Below are positions 46,152-58,071 of a DNA stretch of 64,000 nt, piece after piece. Origin of the DNA: Congeria kusceri (taxonomy: Eukaryota; Mollusca; Bivalvia; Myida; Dreissenidae). The notes under the pieces were generated by a model. The model was not told the DNA's origin, ran no database searches, and saw only the letters and a program-made list of their open reading frames with translations. The stretch covers positions 8,393,801 through 8,457,800 of the forward strand of contig CM051033.1 in NCBI GenBank assembly GCA_027627225.1, in the 5' to 3' direction. The position numbers and the translations under genes were made by a program. The first letter of the stretch is position 1; each line of letters starts with the position of its first letter.

Positions 46152-46493
46152 TTAAAGGTGCAGTTTCTCAATTATAGGCTGTGAAAATTAATTTTCTGAA
46201 ACTGACTTTTCCTGTTCTATAATACATTTATTGTTCCTATTTCAATGTTTTAACAGCATAGTTCTTGTGACAAATATCTGTCATTTTGGGGGAATTAACT
46301 GCTACCTGGTAGACATAACCAGTTAATTTATGATACAAAAAGGCATAATCCAAATCAAAATAATTATGTTTTACAAATTACAACCGAATAGCATAGCAGA
46401 CCAAACAATTTCGATGGATTCAACAAATTCCTGTTCTAAAATTCCAGTTAAAAAAATGTTTTCCACACCTAAACTGTGAAACTGTCCCTTTAA
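46152..46493. mobile_element. TTAA-flanked MITE, second copy
   Basis: TTAA at 46152-46155 and 46490-46493. Ends AAGGTGCAGTTTCTCA and CTAAACTGTGAAACTGTCCC. The interior matches 27231-27581 (CTGACTTTT, CCTGTTCTATAATACATTTA, GCTACCTGGTAGACATA, AAAATAATTATGTTTTAC). Confidence 0.7.
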
Positions 46494-47278
46494 CGTATGA
46501 CTTGTGGGTAGCCAGGGAAATGACTTTGGTTTGAAGTCAAATCCGCGGACTTCTCTCTATTTTGTAAATAACGGAGGTGAACGTTTATCCATCGTCTCAA
46601 CAAAACAACTTTCCTTGACGTACGTAGAAAGTTAAGCTTTGCAACGTGATGGTTCCGCCCGCGATTAAATCGTCGTTATCATTTAGTGTCCTCGTTAAAC
46701 ATCCCCTTTTGGAAAATATGGAAACAAACGCGAATAAACCATGTCAATAAATTTACATTTTTTCGGCGTAGCTATTTAACCCAACTTTTTACCTTTCTGA
46801 ACATCCAATCAAATGTTGTGAAACTTTCCCGCCCAGTAGCCCCGAAGGAATAAATCCTAACATTGCATCCGCTATTTTAAAAGAAATCCCAAACACGGCC
46901 TGTAAAAAATGGCTCCATTTCTTTATGGAGGTGAATGGAAACATTAGCCAATGTGGAAAAATCCAGACAGATTTCTTTACTTTGTTTACATTTTTGACTG
47001 ATTTCCAGTTTTGAGCTCCACCTAGAAAGTTGTATTGGCTCAATTTTCATTTTCCAATTACACGCCGATGTGTACAGACCGTGCAATACAATTATTACCT
47101 TGGGAAAACCCCCGTTAATATCGCATAATCGATAGGCAACATTCCATAGAATGCTGACTAACCTGCGCCTATTAATAGACTAGTATACACGTCAACAACA
47201 CTGAGTATCCAGATATCATCGACGAAAAGATTAATAAACAATGAAGAATTACTTATATTTATATACTTACCATGTATG
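46494..47278. other. Stretch without a recognised gene
   Basis: Two overlapping minus frames (46789-47043, 46877-47086) cover a region with near-balanced composition. No family was recognised and there is no supporting splice pattern. Confidence 0.35.
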
Positions 47279-47428
47279 TGTTGCCGAATGGTGAAAAGTG
47301 TGCAGCCAGTCCGGGACTCGAACCCGGGACCTCTCGCTATCAGGGCGAGTGCTCTACCGAGTGAGCTAACCGCGCCGCTTACACACCAATCACCAATCAC
47401 GCTTTAGTTCGGTACCCTGTGACATTCT
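47279..47428 (-). mobile_element. tRNA-derived SINE unit 1
   Basis: On the minus strand: CACAGGGTACCGAACTAAAG, GCGCGGTTAGCTCACTCGGT+AGAGC (box A and D arm), anticodon arm CTCGC-CCTGATA-GCGAG, GGTCCCGGGTTCGAGTCCCG+G (perfect T arm and box B), then CTGCACACTTTTCACCATTC+GGCAACA. The D, anticodon and T arms fold, but the acceptor strands do not pair and position 33 is C instead of U, so it is not a working tRNA gene. The minus frame 47158-47400 lies across it. Confidence 0.7.
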
Positions 47429-47554
47429 CCGCTGCCAAGTTGGAATTCGTCCTCGAATTCGAGTCATAGGGAACAGTATAAACCTGATCCCGACGAACCC
47501 ACGGGCAGGTTCTATGGAGAATTGCTTGTGCCACGGTCCCACCTTGTGCGCCAT

Positions 47555-47756
47555 TGTTGCCGAATGGTGAAAAGTGTGCAGCCAGTCCGGGACTCGAACC
47601 CTGGCGCCATTGTTGCCTAGTGGTGAAAAATGTGCAGCCAGTCCGGGACTCGAACCCGGGACCTCTCGCTATCAGGGCGAGTGCTCTACCGAGTGAGCTA
47701 ACCGGGCCGCCTACACACCAATCACCAATCCCGCTTTAGTTCGGTACCCTGTGACA
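47555..47756 (-). mobile_element. tRNA-derived SINE unit 2 preceded by a truncated unit
   Basis: 47606-47756 repeats unit 1 with few changes, including the T arm and CCTGATA loop. 47555-47605 is a partial unit that stops at CTCGAACCCTGGCGCCAT, in the middle of the T arm. GCGCCATTGTTGCC occurs at both joints (near 47551 and 47601), suggesting local tandem duplication rather than three insertions. Confidence 0.7.
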
Positions 47757-47759
47757 TAT

Positions 47760-50245
47760 GTTGATTTGAATAAAGGTTGGTAGATCTATTTATTAAGAAT
47801 GATAAAGAATTGCATTTTCTCTTACTCTTTCTCAATAATAGTTGTACACAAAAACGCTCGAGACGTACTTTCCCAAAGGAATATAAATCTAATTCGCCAC
47901 TATTTAAAATTGCGTTACGTTTTTGTTATCACACAATTAAGTCAAATCATTATTTTTTATTGCGATGAATGTTCCCTGATGTATGTCACGGTTTGTTTGT
48001 ATTTGGCACACATAGTATAAATGCTTATTCTGTTGCAAATATTATAAAGGCTGATATTCATTCTCGTTATTATTCTCTTGGAAACAATCTAGCTTCTAGG
48101 AAAATTTTGATTTGCCTGATTTGACTGACAAATATTGTATAAATGGTTTAGATTAAAAAAGATTCACTGATGAAAATGTAAGATCGGTTAATTGTACGAA
48201 CATTTCGTAATGAAGTTATGTTAATCATTTAGACTTTTCATAGTTTCACGGCGCCATTTGACGCTCTGCATCATTGTTTTTCTTGTAAAATACTGACACC
48301 CAATTCTCGTGTTGAGGCTATTCAATCCACAAATAGACACTGTTTTGATATAGACTGAATAAATGCATTGTTTCCTAAAATACTTTAATACTAACGCTTC
48401 ATACATATATTTCTTTGTTTAATGTATTATCTCTATTACTAACGTTACTGTGTAAAGATAAACATACTGACGCTGATGCGCAGATGAGTCTGACTTATTT
48501 GGGCTATTCAAGTAGCACTGATCGAACACATGGGACAGTTAATCAGTTCATTACTTTGACATGAAATAATGCTGTCCTTTTAATTTATTTTAAATATAGA
48601 AACATTGCATACTACTGTTTCAGGAGCTAGCCACATGAAAATATGAGTTCGCTATTTGATAATGAAAATTAATACATTTATTTTATTTTCTAAAAATTAT
48701 ATTAAATGCGTGTAGATATTTTTTGTTTCTTATAATTCAATAGCAGACCCCGATACAGGATTTGTTGTTAGAGGTGGCGTAAATATTTCATAACCTTCCA
48801 ATCTATACATGTATAAACGGTATATTTTGGAAATCAAGAACAAAATTAAATCGCGCGTTATTATTAATTAGACGAGATTCTACAAGCGTTCTAGGCTTCT
48901 GTGCAAATATATTACTGTAAGAAAGCGGATAAGCTGATAGACTCATCTGACAGACGTATGTCATTCTTCGATTCAGGAGAACGTGACAATGTCTAAGTAG
49001 TTGTAAGGTAATATTGTGCAATTTAAAAAAAAATCGAATTTTAAAATTAGACAATTTTACTGGAGACGTACCGCGCCTTATCCCCCGACCCCAACCCCTC
49101 TAAATCTGCCGCTCGAGTTTTAACATAAATGTTCGACAAGCTATGTTCGTATGTAGATGACATACATATTATTATGTCATGAAAAACCACGATTACTTAA
49201 AATAATGGATGCTTCCAGTAATAGGTTACCTTCCTATCTTCCAATTCTAAACATTCATCTAAAAGGATCCCGACGGTTATCCGGATCACCACTAACTGCT
49301 AATCATGTGTTCGTTGGGCAATTTCCAAACTTCCTAGAAAATGTTAAATGCGTACAATTGCTAACAGACAGACGTCAAGTTGCTAACAAACAGACAAACA
49401 GATAAACAAATAAACCATGGTTCAATTCATTTAAACATAAGTACCTTGGCGCGGTTATTATTTCTTCGTTGGTGTTCGGTGGAGTTGTGCTCGACTAACG
49501 GAGCGGTATTATCACGGATCGTCAGGTAATTGACCACTATAGATATCTGGATGACAGTGCTATGTCAATTATTATTCAATATTTAGATGGTAAACAACAC
49601 TGTACTTTAATAGTAATAATGAATGGTGGTGTATCATTTTGAAAATTTTGCATTCTTCATATAATATTACGGCTAACGTCAAAACTGTTGCCTTGGAACT
49701 AAACAATAACGATAAATAACGAAATGGACGTAGACGGGAAGCATTATGCGCTGTTTTGTTTTATTTCAACTGAATTCATTTAGTACATTACTATTAACTG
49801 AAAGAAGAAGTAAATATTTTAGAAGCGTTTAATAACTGACTGTAAGGTGAACTTTGTTAATAATGCATAACGAATTAGGTATGCTGATAATGATAATGAC
49901 GATGATAGTGATCCAGTTGGCGTTATGAGGTCTGAGTAAACCATATTGTATAATTTAAATCAGTGTTAATCTTAGCATATTTGAAGAATTGCTTATTTCT
50001 GTACGGGAAATAATACCCCAAAATTACATTTTGAAACATTTCCCATTTCCTTCATGCGTCTGGATACGAATGTTTTATGATGCGGTATATTTTATTGCAT
50101 TGTTTTTTTAAGCAATACTGACAAATATCTGGCTGGTCTGGCTAATTAAGATTGTCAACATTGAACCAATGCATAAATCACGGAACCGGAAGGATTGATG
50201 TTCACATATATATTTAAAGTCATTATAAAGGCTTGGGATTTATAA
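47760..50245. other. 2.5 kb without a recognised feature
   Basis: AT-rich. Several small frames without motifs (47777-48020, 48221-48406, 48803-49054, 49157-49405). No repeat family was identified. Confidence 0.4.
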
Positions 50246-50425
50246 TTTTCGATTTATCGGCCAATAAACAATAAACAACAATTTGGAGATCTGGTGTGCA
50301 GGAATTAAACGTGTTGTTTAATAGCCACGCATCAAAACGACATAGAGTTATTTTTTGGCTGATAGACAACGGTAATGCAAAACGTACTTCGATTCTAACA
50401 TGATTTGACATATATTTCTAAAGTA
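50246..50425 (+). mobile_element. Family P element, first half only
   Basis: AATTTTCGATTTATCGGCCA+ATAAACAATAAACAAC, GTGTGCAGGAATTAAACG, TAGCCACGCATCAAAACGAC and CGATTCTAACATGATTTGAC. The second half of the element is absent. Confidence 0.7.
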
Positions 50426-50579
50426 AGGGGAATAAATCCATGTGTAATTCTGCCCACTTCTTTATTCTTGTTATCTCCCGTGGTGAAAAGAAATATTACG
50501 TTTTCATTCGTTAATAGTTTTTGCCTTTAAAATTTACTTCATAAGAAATAAGTTTTAAGTCATGGCATAAAATAGTACA

Positions 50580-51515
50580 GGTTCACAAGCGGACACGCAC
50601 ACGTTCACACGCCAACACGCACATGTTCATAGGCGAACACGAACAAATTTACACACAAACAAACCATCATATGCGAACACGCGCACGTTTACAAACGAAC
50701 ATGCATAGGTTTATAGGCGAACAAGCACACGTTCACACTCGAACATGAACACGTTATTAGGCGAACACGCACGCGTTCGCACTCACATGTTCACAGGTGA
50801 ACACACACACGCTCATATGCGAACACGCACACGTTCACAGGTGAGCACCCACATGCTCATAGGCGAACACGCCTATGTCCACAGGCGAACACGCACATGT
50901 CCATAAGCGAACACGCACACGCAAACACACACACGTGCACACGAGCATGTTCATAGGCGAACACGCATACGTTCATAGGCGAACACGCATACGTTTATAG
51001 GCGAACAAGCACACGTTCACAAGCGAACATGCACATGTTCTTAGGCGAACACGCACACGTTCACACGCACATGTTCACATGTTAACACACACACGCTCAT
51101 ATGCGAACACGCACACGTTCACAGGTGAACACGCACATGCTCATATGCGAACACGCACACGTTCATAGGCAAACACGCACACGTTCGCACGCACACCTTC
51201 ATAAGCGAACACCCATATGTCCATAGGCGAACACGCACATAACCATAAGCGAACACGCACACGCACACGCGAACACGCACACGCGAACACGCACACGCGA
51301 ACACGCGAACACTAGCATGTTCATAGGCGAACACGCATACGTTCACAGACGAACACGCATGCATTCATAGGCGAACAAGCAAGCGCGAATGATCGCATGC
51401 GAACACGCACACGTTCATAGGCTAACACGCACACGCGAACGTTCACAGACAAACACGCACACGTTCATAGACGAGCACGCACATGTTTTCATGCGAACAC
51501 ACACACACGTTAACT
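50580..51515 (+). repeat. 22-bp-unit minisatellite
   Basis: About 40 units around GCGAACACGCACACGTTCAT+AG, with CACAGG and CACACG variants and some contractions to the ACACGC dinucleotide-like core (51260-51310). Frames across it, such as 51119-51364 minus, are repeat-driven. Confidence 0.95.
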
Positions 51516-51861
51516 AACGATGTCATTTTAGAACATTATGAGAAATCCATCTTTTCAATAAGTCAATGTCCAAAGAAATTTCATTCATTTCTTTCATAGA
51601 ACACCCAGCACGAATGTTCTTGAACTCAAAACAAGCAGAAGTATAACCAAAACTGCACTTACGGTTGTTAAGGCTAAACAAAATTAATGAATCGTTTCTC
51701 GGGCACTTTGTTCCGAAAAATCAGGAGGGAGGGCGGACTTTTATTATATTGAAGTACTTTTTTGTACTTTTTTCCATACACTTTTCTGTTGGCACTGTGT
51801 AATGACTGATTAAAACGGGTAAATAAGTACAGATTAAGGACAGATTTGAGACTCCTCGTGG

Positions 51862-52072
51862 GAAAACCGGTGTTAATGCATGTGCGTAGTGTCGTCCCGG
51901 ATCAGCCTTTACAGACTGCACAGGCTAATCCGGAACGACACTTTCCTCCCACAGTGGATTTATGTTTGGAGGAGACTTCCTTGAAACAGAACATACCATA
52001 AAAGCGGAAAGTGCGGACTGCACAGGCTAATCCGGGACGACACTTTACGCACATGCATTAAGTCCGGTTTTC
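51862..52072. mobile_element. MITE with long inverted ends and an internal palindrome
   Basis: Outer ends GAAAACCGGTGTTAATGCAT+GTGCGTAGTGTCGTCCCGGA and TCCGGGACGACACTTTACGC+ACATGCATTAAGTCCGGTTT+TC are inverse over ~42 bp. Within the left half, AGTGTCGTCCCGGATCAGCC and GGCTAATCCGGAACGACACT form another palindrome around CAGACTG. 211 bp, non-coding. I believe this type is very common in Dreissena and other heterodont genomes (from memory). Confidence 0.8.
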
Positions 52073-52764
52073 TAACGACGCGCTTCTTTTATAGTTATAA
52101 CATCAACAAAAGTAGCCCTTTTTGAAAAATTCAAAATATAGATTTATTAATTACTCATGTTACACACGGTCATTAAAGCAAGCAGACGTATAAAGGAAAT
52201 CAATTTGAATATTCATATTTAAGGTAAGTGCCTTTAAATTGATACACCATCAGCATTAAAGTACTTCGATTTATAGAATTAAACTTCGTAATTTATATTT
52301 TAATAACTGTCAAAACTATGAATTATTTTTGCAATAAATCACCAACAATTTTTGGAAAGGAAAACCCGAGTATACTGCAACATTTGTCAGTGCGGCTGAA
52401 TTTTTTGTTTGTTACCATAGACTCATTGACACAGATTTTCTTAAAAAAAAAAGGAATGCTATTAAACAAGCAAGAGCATGTACCAAAACAAAAAGTTGAA
52501 ATCAACAAATAGACCATATTTACAAAAGTTCTGATTCGGATATGACATGTTTCAAAGTTGAGATTTACAGATTATTTCACAGTGTGTGTATATCCGATAA
52601 TATTACATCAGACTGGAAGAAAGTGACTTGAAATACCGAAATCTACCTATACATGTGAGGCTTTTTCCTCAATGTTAAAATTCGGATTTGGGTCACGCAG
52701 CTGTCAATGAAATTTCATTCAAAACATCGTATCGAAGAAATAGTTCTTGGGAACGTTTATATGG

Positions 52765-53419
52765 CGTTTATCAGTCCCACCCCATATGCAATCCTAAGCG
52801 AGGTCTCGATGTTAGGTATCTATGTATAAAATTTCATAAAAATATCTCAATGCGTTCTCAAGTTATTGAGGGGAAACCGTTTTTCTATTTTTAGCAACAG
52901 GGACCTTTACCGTTGACATGTTGACCTCAAAATATATAGGGTTCTTCCTTTCCTCCCAAGTAACCAGCGTACCAACTTTCATGATCATAGGTCAAAGCGT
53001 TCTCAAGATATCGTTCGACAACGAAATGGTCTACCGTTTTTCTATTTTTAGTAACGGTGACCTTGACCTTGACCCCACCCACCCCATATGCAATCCTAAG
53101 CAAGGTCTCGATGTAAGGTATCTATGTAAAACGTTTCATTAAAATATCTCAATGCGTTCTAAAGTTATTGAGGGGAAACCGTTTTTCTATTTGTTAGCAA
53201 CGGTGACCTTGACCTTTGACCTATTGACCTCAAAGTTATAGGGTTCTTCCTCTCCTCCCAAGTAACCATCGTACAAACTTTCATGATCATAGGACAAAGC
53301 GTTTTCAAGATATCGTGCGGAAACGAAATGGTCTACGGACAGACCTACGGACAGACCTACCGACCGACCGACAGGCGCAAAGCAAGATACCCCCACTTCT
53401 TCGAAGGGGGGCATAATAA
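52765..53419 (+). mobile_element. HINE with class D modules and a class C terminus
   Basis: Modules: CCCACCCCATATGCAATCCT, AGGTCTCGATGTAAGGTATC, TCATTAAAATATCTCAATGC, GTTATTGAGGGGAAACCGTT, TTTCTATTTTTAGTAACGGT and GACCTTGACC, alternating with GGGTTCTTCCTCTCCTCCCA+AGTAACC. The 3' end CCCCCACTTCTTCGAAGGGG+GGCATAATAA is a hairpin like that of class C. No 5' start was found, so it is probably 5'-incomplete. A stretch of ACGGACAGACCTAC repeats precedes the end. Confidence 0.65.
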
Positions 53420-53424
53420 GAGAA

Positions 53425-54162
53425 GCTGGGGCGGAATTCATAAATCTGCTGAGAAAGATAATAATTTAGAATACAAAAAGTAAAAATTAAGATAAAGTTT
53501 TATGTGAAACGAAATAAAATCGTAGCATTTGTCCAAGTTTTACTAGGATAAACAATTCAAACTTGAGCTATAATTGAAATGGTCCCAGACTTTACGGTTA
53601 ACGGGTTGATCTTACGATTTTAAGACATTGACTTACGTGTTCACTAAACAGCTGTATGAGTACATGCCCAGACACATAAGGCCAAACAATCAAACGCTTG
53701 GTTTCCGCTGATATCTCATACAAAATCTAGGAGCGGAGGTAAAATATAACTATTTTTGTTTTTAACTCTTTTTTTCTTCGCCTCATTCACCACACAGTTA
53801 AAGTATATCGGAATGCAGGTAAAATGTTAACATGCCTCCCAACAAAGAAACTGTACCTTAACTATAAATAAGGTCATAGAAAAAGAGATTTCTAGCAAGA
53901 AACGTATAATATAAGCGAAAACTGCCGAAAGTCAGGAAAACCTAATGATTGATAGGGAAAAAAAATGTTAGGGTCGGCGGAAAAAATAAGCTGGGGGAGG
54001 GTGGGGGGGGGGGGGGGGGCGGGCAAGCGGAAATTAACAACTTTTTTACGCTTATTACTTGCTCAGATATCGCTGTGACCTGTGTTATTCTTGTTATTGT
54101 TTCACGTAGATTCATGTTAACGCCTATGCTACAATTACTCGTTCAACTTGTAAGCTATTATA
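53425..54162. other. Unrecognised stretch with a long poly-G tract
   Basis: About 16 G at 54004-54019 inside a G-rich segment (53993-54024). Otherwise no gene or repeat seen. Confidence 0.5.
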
Positions 54163-54740
54163 TTTAAGAAATAATTTAACGATTTATCGTTGCTTAGCGG
54201 CCAATAAACAACGATTTGGAGTTCTGATGCGTAGGAATTTAACCACGAGACCGTTAGCCCAATTGCTTTTATAGCCATGCATCGGAACAACAAAGAGTTG
54301 TTTATTGGCCAATAAACAACAATAATGTAAAAATTATTTTGATTCTCACATGATATCATTACAATTGCAAAATGATTTGTCATATCATGTGAGAATCGAA
54401 ATAATGTTCGCACTATCGTCGTTAAGCGGCCAATAAACAACGTTTTTGAGTTCTGATGCGTAGGAATTTAACCACGAGGTCGCTAGCCCGATTGTTTTAA
54501 TAGCCACGCACCAGAACGACAAAGAGTTGTTTATTGGCCAATAAACAACGATAACGCGAAAATATTTCGAATCTCATATGATATGACAAATAAATTTGCA
54601 ATTGTAATGATAACTACATTTTAATATGCTCCGCTCACTATCGGGAATACTTTTTACTTCGTTTATTGCGGGGTAGTTTAACAACGATAATTTTGTTCCT
54701 TGACTATAGAAAAAAATCAGCAAGTATCATGTTAGAATTC
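54163..54740. mobile_element. Dimeric family P element
   Basis: Two first-half hairpins in one element. 54163-54355 has TTAAGAAATAATTTAACG, GCGGCCAATAAACAACGA, GAACAACAAAGAGTTGTTTA and TTGATTCTCACATGATA. 54385-54590 repeats the same plan (TCATATCATGTGAGAATCGA, GCGGCCAATAAACAACG, ACGACAAAGAGTTGTTTATT). A single second half ends CAAGTATCATGTTAGAATT. The two hairpins are joined by CATGATATCATTACAATTGC+AAAATGATTTGTCATATCATG, itself a near palindrome. Confidence 0.8.
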
Positions 54741-55071
54741 AACTGATGATAGGACAGAAGTCAATGAATTACATGCTTTGTAAAATCGCGCCTGTTTTAC
54801 ATGGTGCTATAAAATAATACATGATAAATATAAATGTAATTATTCACGTAAGAATAAAGCAGTCAGTTGGATTCTTTTCTTTATATTAAAATAAGCAATA
54901 TAACATTAAATTGTTACTACTGATCGAATTAAAAAAATATATATATGTTACCATGTGCCAGATTTTCGAGATTTTCAGGTGGAATGAAATATATTAAACA
55001 CCCGTCCCACTGAAAAACGTTACACGTAACAACAATTTTTCAAAGTTAAAACTGACCCAAACATGACTGGG

Positions 55072-55235
55072 AATACCAACCCGTTCTTAGACTTAAAAAT
55101 AAAGAGCAGACTTAGACTCAAGAAAATATACTTCTGCGTGTGCAAATATTCTAGGTCCCAATGTTGCTAATTATGAACTAACAAACTGTTCTAAATAAAG
55201 AATGCTGTAATTAGAGTATATGGATACCAAGGAGG
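55072..55235. mobile_element. Internally deleted relative of the 16608-17243 TIR element
   Basis: ATACCAACCCGTTCTTAGAC+TTAAAAATAAAGAGCAGACT matches the left end of 16608, and AACTGTTCTAAATAAAGAAT+GCTGTAATTAGAGT matches 17097-17135. The ~400 bp between them are missing. Confidence 0.55.
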
Positions 55236-56064
55236 ATTCAAATTTCCAGCGCTCTTATTTTACTCAAGATGTTCCTGGAAAACAGCCCTTGAACGCGTAA
55301 TTTGTTAACGTAAACTTTAAACGCAGTACGTTATCAACGCGGAGTTTTCAAACAAAACCTTTTACCATGAACTAGAAAGGAAAACTGAAGTATAATTCTC
55401 GCGCGCCACACTGCTCCGTTTCACGGGGGCAACACGGCATGCTACAGAACAGCAGCGTTCCTAAGACTGCAGACCATAGTCCAGTCGGGCAGGTTCGGGT
55501 GAGTTGGGAAGGCGAGTTGGATCAATGTTTGGGATGAGTATGGAATAACCTGTAAAAACCGGAAGCAGACCGCCGGCAAGCCCGGAACATCCTCACACGG
55601 CGGTTTATTCAGAATTTACATCAATGGCATGCTCAAAACAGCATCAATAAAACAAAGTATCGTGTCCAATCTACATAATAACTTGATGTAGAACAGTTGA
55701 GTAACGTAATGTAGGGAAGTAAATTTACAATTCTTTCTGCATGCAGTGCCCGAAATTAAACTCTTCAACGACAACCTGTCCGATCGAAAAGTCTCGGACC
55801 TACGGACAACAACAACAACAAGAACAGCGAAACCAGCACATGTATAATGTACACAAGAATGTGAAAACCTGCAATAGCGCTGAATATATTAATACTGAAA
55901 CACGTAGCAAATGTAATTTCGGATGTTGCAAGATTTCTTAGGATTGGATGGACGCTTTTAAACGGACATCATACTTGGTTGTTTTTAACATAACACCGAT
56001 ACTCATGAACAGGGCGAAATACACCAAATTAAACTTTGAAATTCAGAGTGGCATAATTGACATG

Positions 56065-56240
56065 GTGTCCAACGTGCAATTGGGAATCTGGGAGCTCATG
56101 AGTTCGATTCGTACTCGGGAAGCGTTGACATGACCATAAGACACAAGTTTTGGTTCTTCCCAGGGAATGGACTCGACAGTGTCAATTAGCTAGCTTTCAA
56201 CACAATCGCGCTTAAAAAAGGTTTAAACTTAATACGACAT
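56065..56240 (+). mobile_element. SINE-like element sharing a body with 4695 and 31238
   Basis: CATGAGTTCGATTCGTACTC (box-B-like), then AGTTTTGGTTCTTCCCAGGG+AATGGACTCGACAGTGTC, and GCTTAAAAAAGGTTTAAACT+TAATA. The common central block in three loci marks a SINE family, here outside the duplicons. Confidence 0.55.
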
Positions 56241-57699
56241 TATAATGAACAATAATGACCAAAGATTTGCGAATACGTCCCATGTTGAGACCTTTAATTA
56301 ATTTAACTTAATTTCATTAGAAGTACTTCATATATAAGATGTAAGTTTATAAAATCACGAATAAAATATATTTCGAGTTCAATCAATATACGCATAAGGT
56401 TTACAACATACAAATAAATGACATCTCAATTCATCGCGATTTCTGAAAATACTTAAATATTTATAATCAAATATTGTATACAAGATTATAAAGCAATTGT
56501 GTCGATATATGGTCTATTCAACGACCAATATCGCAACATCACGGTCCGTATCCTGATGATGCTGGCTCAGAAGATAATGCAGGCTTCAGCGAAGGAGCAG
56601 ACAGTGGGGTACGTCAGTTTATAAATAATTGTCTTTTTACATTTACCTCATGCATTCTTTTTGCAATAGATATGTATTAACTGATCCATTATCTACCTTC
56701 GAAACTTTCGAAAATATTGGTCAGAGAAACGTAACATTAGACGCGAAACAATGCCATTTATAAAATATCTTGTGCTTTTTTGTATCTTTGTGAGCAAAGA
56801 TTATACCTTGTACACCGTTATACTGAACACGCGGGAGTACTTTGAAAGTGTGAACATTGGCAAAGTTCGGAGCGTTTGTGACGTCGATAACGTCAATACT
56901 TTTTCTCTTCTCGTGCGCCGGCTTGCGCACACACTGTTGTAATTGTCATAGAAATTTAAAATATGATTTTATTTCATTGAAATTTTCACTGTATATACAG
57001 GAAATGTTCCGATGTATTGTGTATATATAATCATATATGTAAATTAAAAGATGTTAACGTTATTGCCTCAGTGATATTTATTTTTGAACAACCCTCGTAC
57101 ATTCATAACGAAATATATGGTTGTGAAAAACAACTTCATTATTTTATGCCCTATATATTTTATTGCCAACCCCGACAAACAAATGAAAAAAACACACTTT
57201 TAAACTTGTCCTAGATCTACATATTTAGGTATATTTTCATATAAAACTAAACGTCACTTACCTTTGCTGGCTTGAACTTCCCGACACAGTCCACGTTCTT
57301 GCCAAGATTGCAGTTTCACGCTCACAGATAGTTTGAATTATTAATAACAAATGTCTCCATAACGCAATCGTCACAAGAAAACACGTTATTTGCAATTTTC
57401 CACACTGCTTTCACTTATACTTGGAGCACTGTTTAGACATATATAATTATGCACGTGCTTAAACAAATTACAAATTTAAGTCAATAAATACGTAAAAATA
57501 CAAGCACTTACCTAAACGATCACATTTTGCAAGTTTAGAATTACACACCACACACTTAATCACGTGTACACAACCCATGTCGTACATAAAACTATAACCG
57601 TTACTTTAATTGGTTTTTAAATTTGTGAAGTCTCGTGCAGTTTCAATTGGATTATAACAATAGAACATTTAATCTGGCCTTGCCAAAGTTAAAGGCGCT

Positions 57700-57890
57700 G
57701 TGTCATGCTTTCATCATCTCTATCATCGTGATCATCATCATCGTCGTCGTCATCATCATCATCATCATTGTCATCATCATCATCGTTGCTATCGTCGTGA
57801 TGATTTTCGTCCTCATTGTCATCATCATGAACGTAATAAATCATCATTATTATCATCATCGTTGCATTTAATGCCATCGTCATCATCAGA
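57700..57890 (+). repeat. (ATC)n microsatellite
   Basis: ATC/GTC triplets in several blocks. They encode runs of Asp, His or Ile/Val in the different frames, which accounts for the frames at 57635-58059. Confidence 0.9.
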
Positions 57891-58071
57891 TGCATGCGAT
57901 AATCTTTGTACAACCACGGGTTGCAATCCTCGACTCAACAACTATCCCAACCACAGTCACTTCCACCTAGGCAGGAAGGAGATCAGTACAGATCCAGTGT
58001 ATGGCTCTGTATATATACAACATATAAATAATGCACTGATGTGGTTGATGTGTTCCTAAGTCTATAGAGAA

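Larger units (their letters stand above)
54745..57690. other. 3 kb mostly without recognised features
   Basis: Holds a deleted relative of the 16608-17243 element at 55072-55235 and a SINE-like fragment at 56065-56240. 55390-55610 is GC-richer, without recognised coding. 57230-57600 has repeated phrases containing CACTTACCT on the plus strand but no exon I can support. Small frames at 55741-55941, 56721-56942 and 57017-57214 have no motif. Confidence 0.4.

Noticed and set aside
47279..47400. tRNA gene on the minus strand
   Set aside because: The T arm and D arm are good but the acceptor stem does not pair, position 33 is C, and the unit recurs in tandem with the same non-tRNA flanks. Called as SINE.
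50580..51515. Regular array that might suggest a CRISPR or telomeric repeat
   Set aside because: Contiguous 22-bp units without unique spacers, not TTAGGG-like, in a eukaryotic context: a minisatellite. The same reasoning applies to the arrays at 1340, 29825, 38110 and 58885.
55390..55620. GC-richer island that might be a promoter or exon
   Set aside because: No frame, TATA or splice pattern could be supported.
57635..58059. Asp-rich, His-rich and Ile-rich frames
   Set aside because: Produced by the (ATC)n microsatellite.
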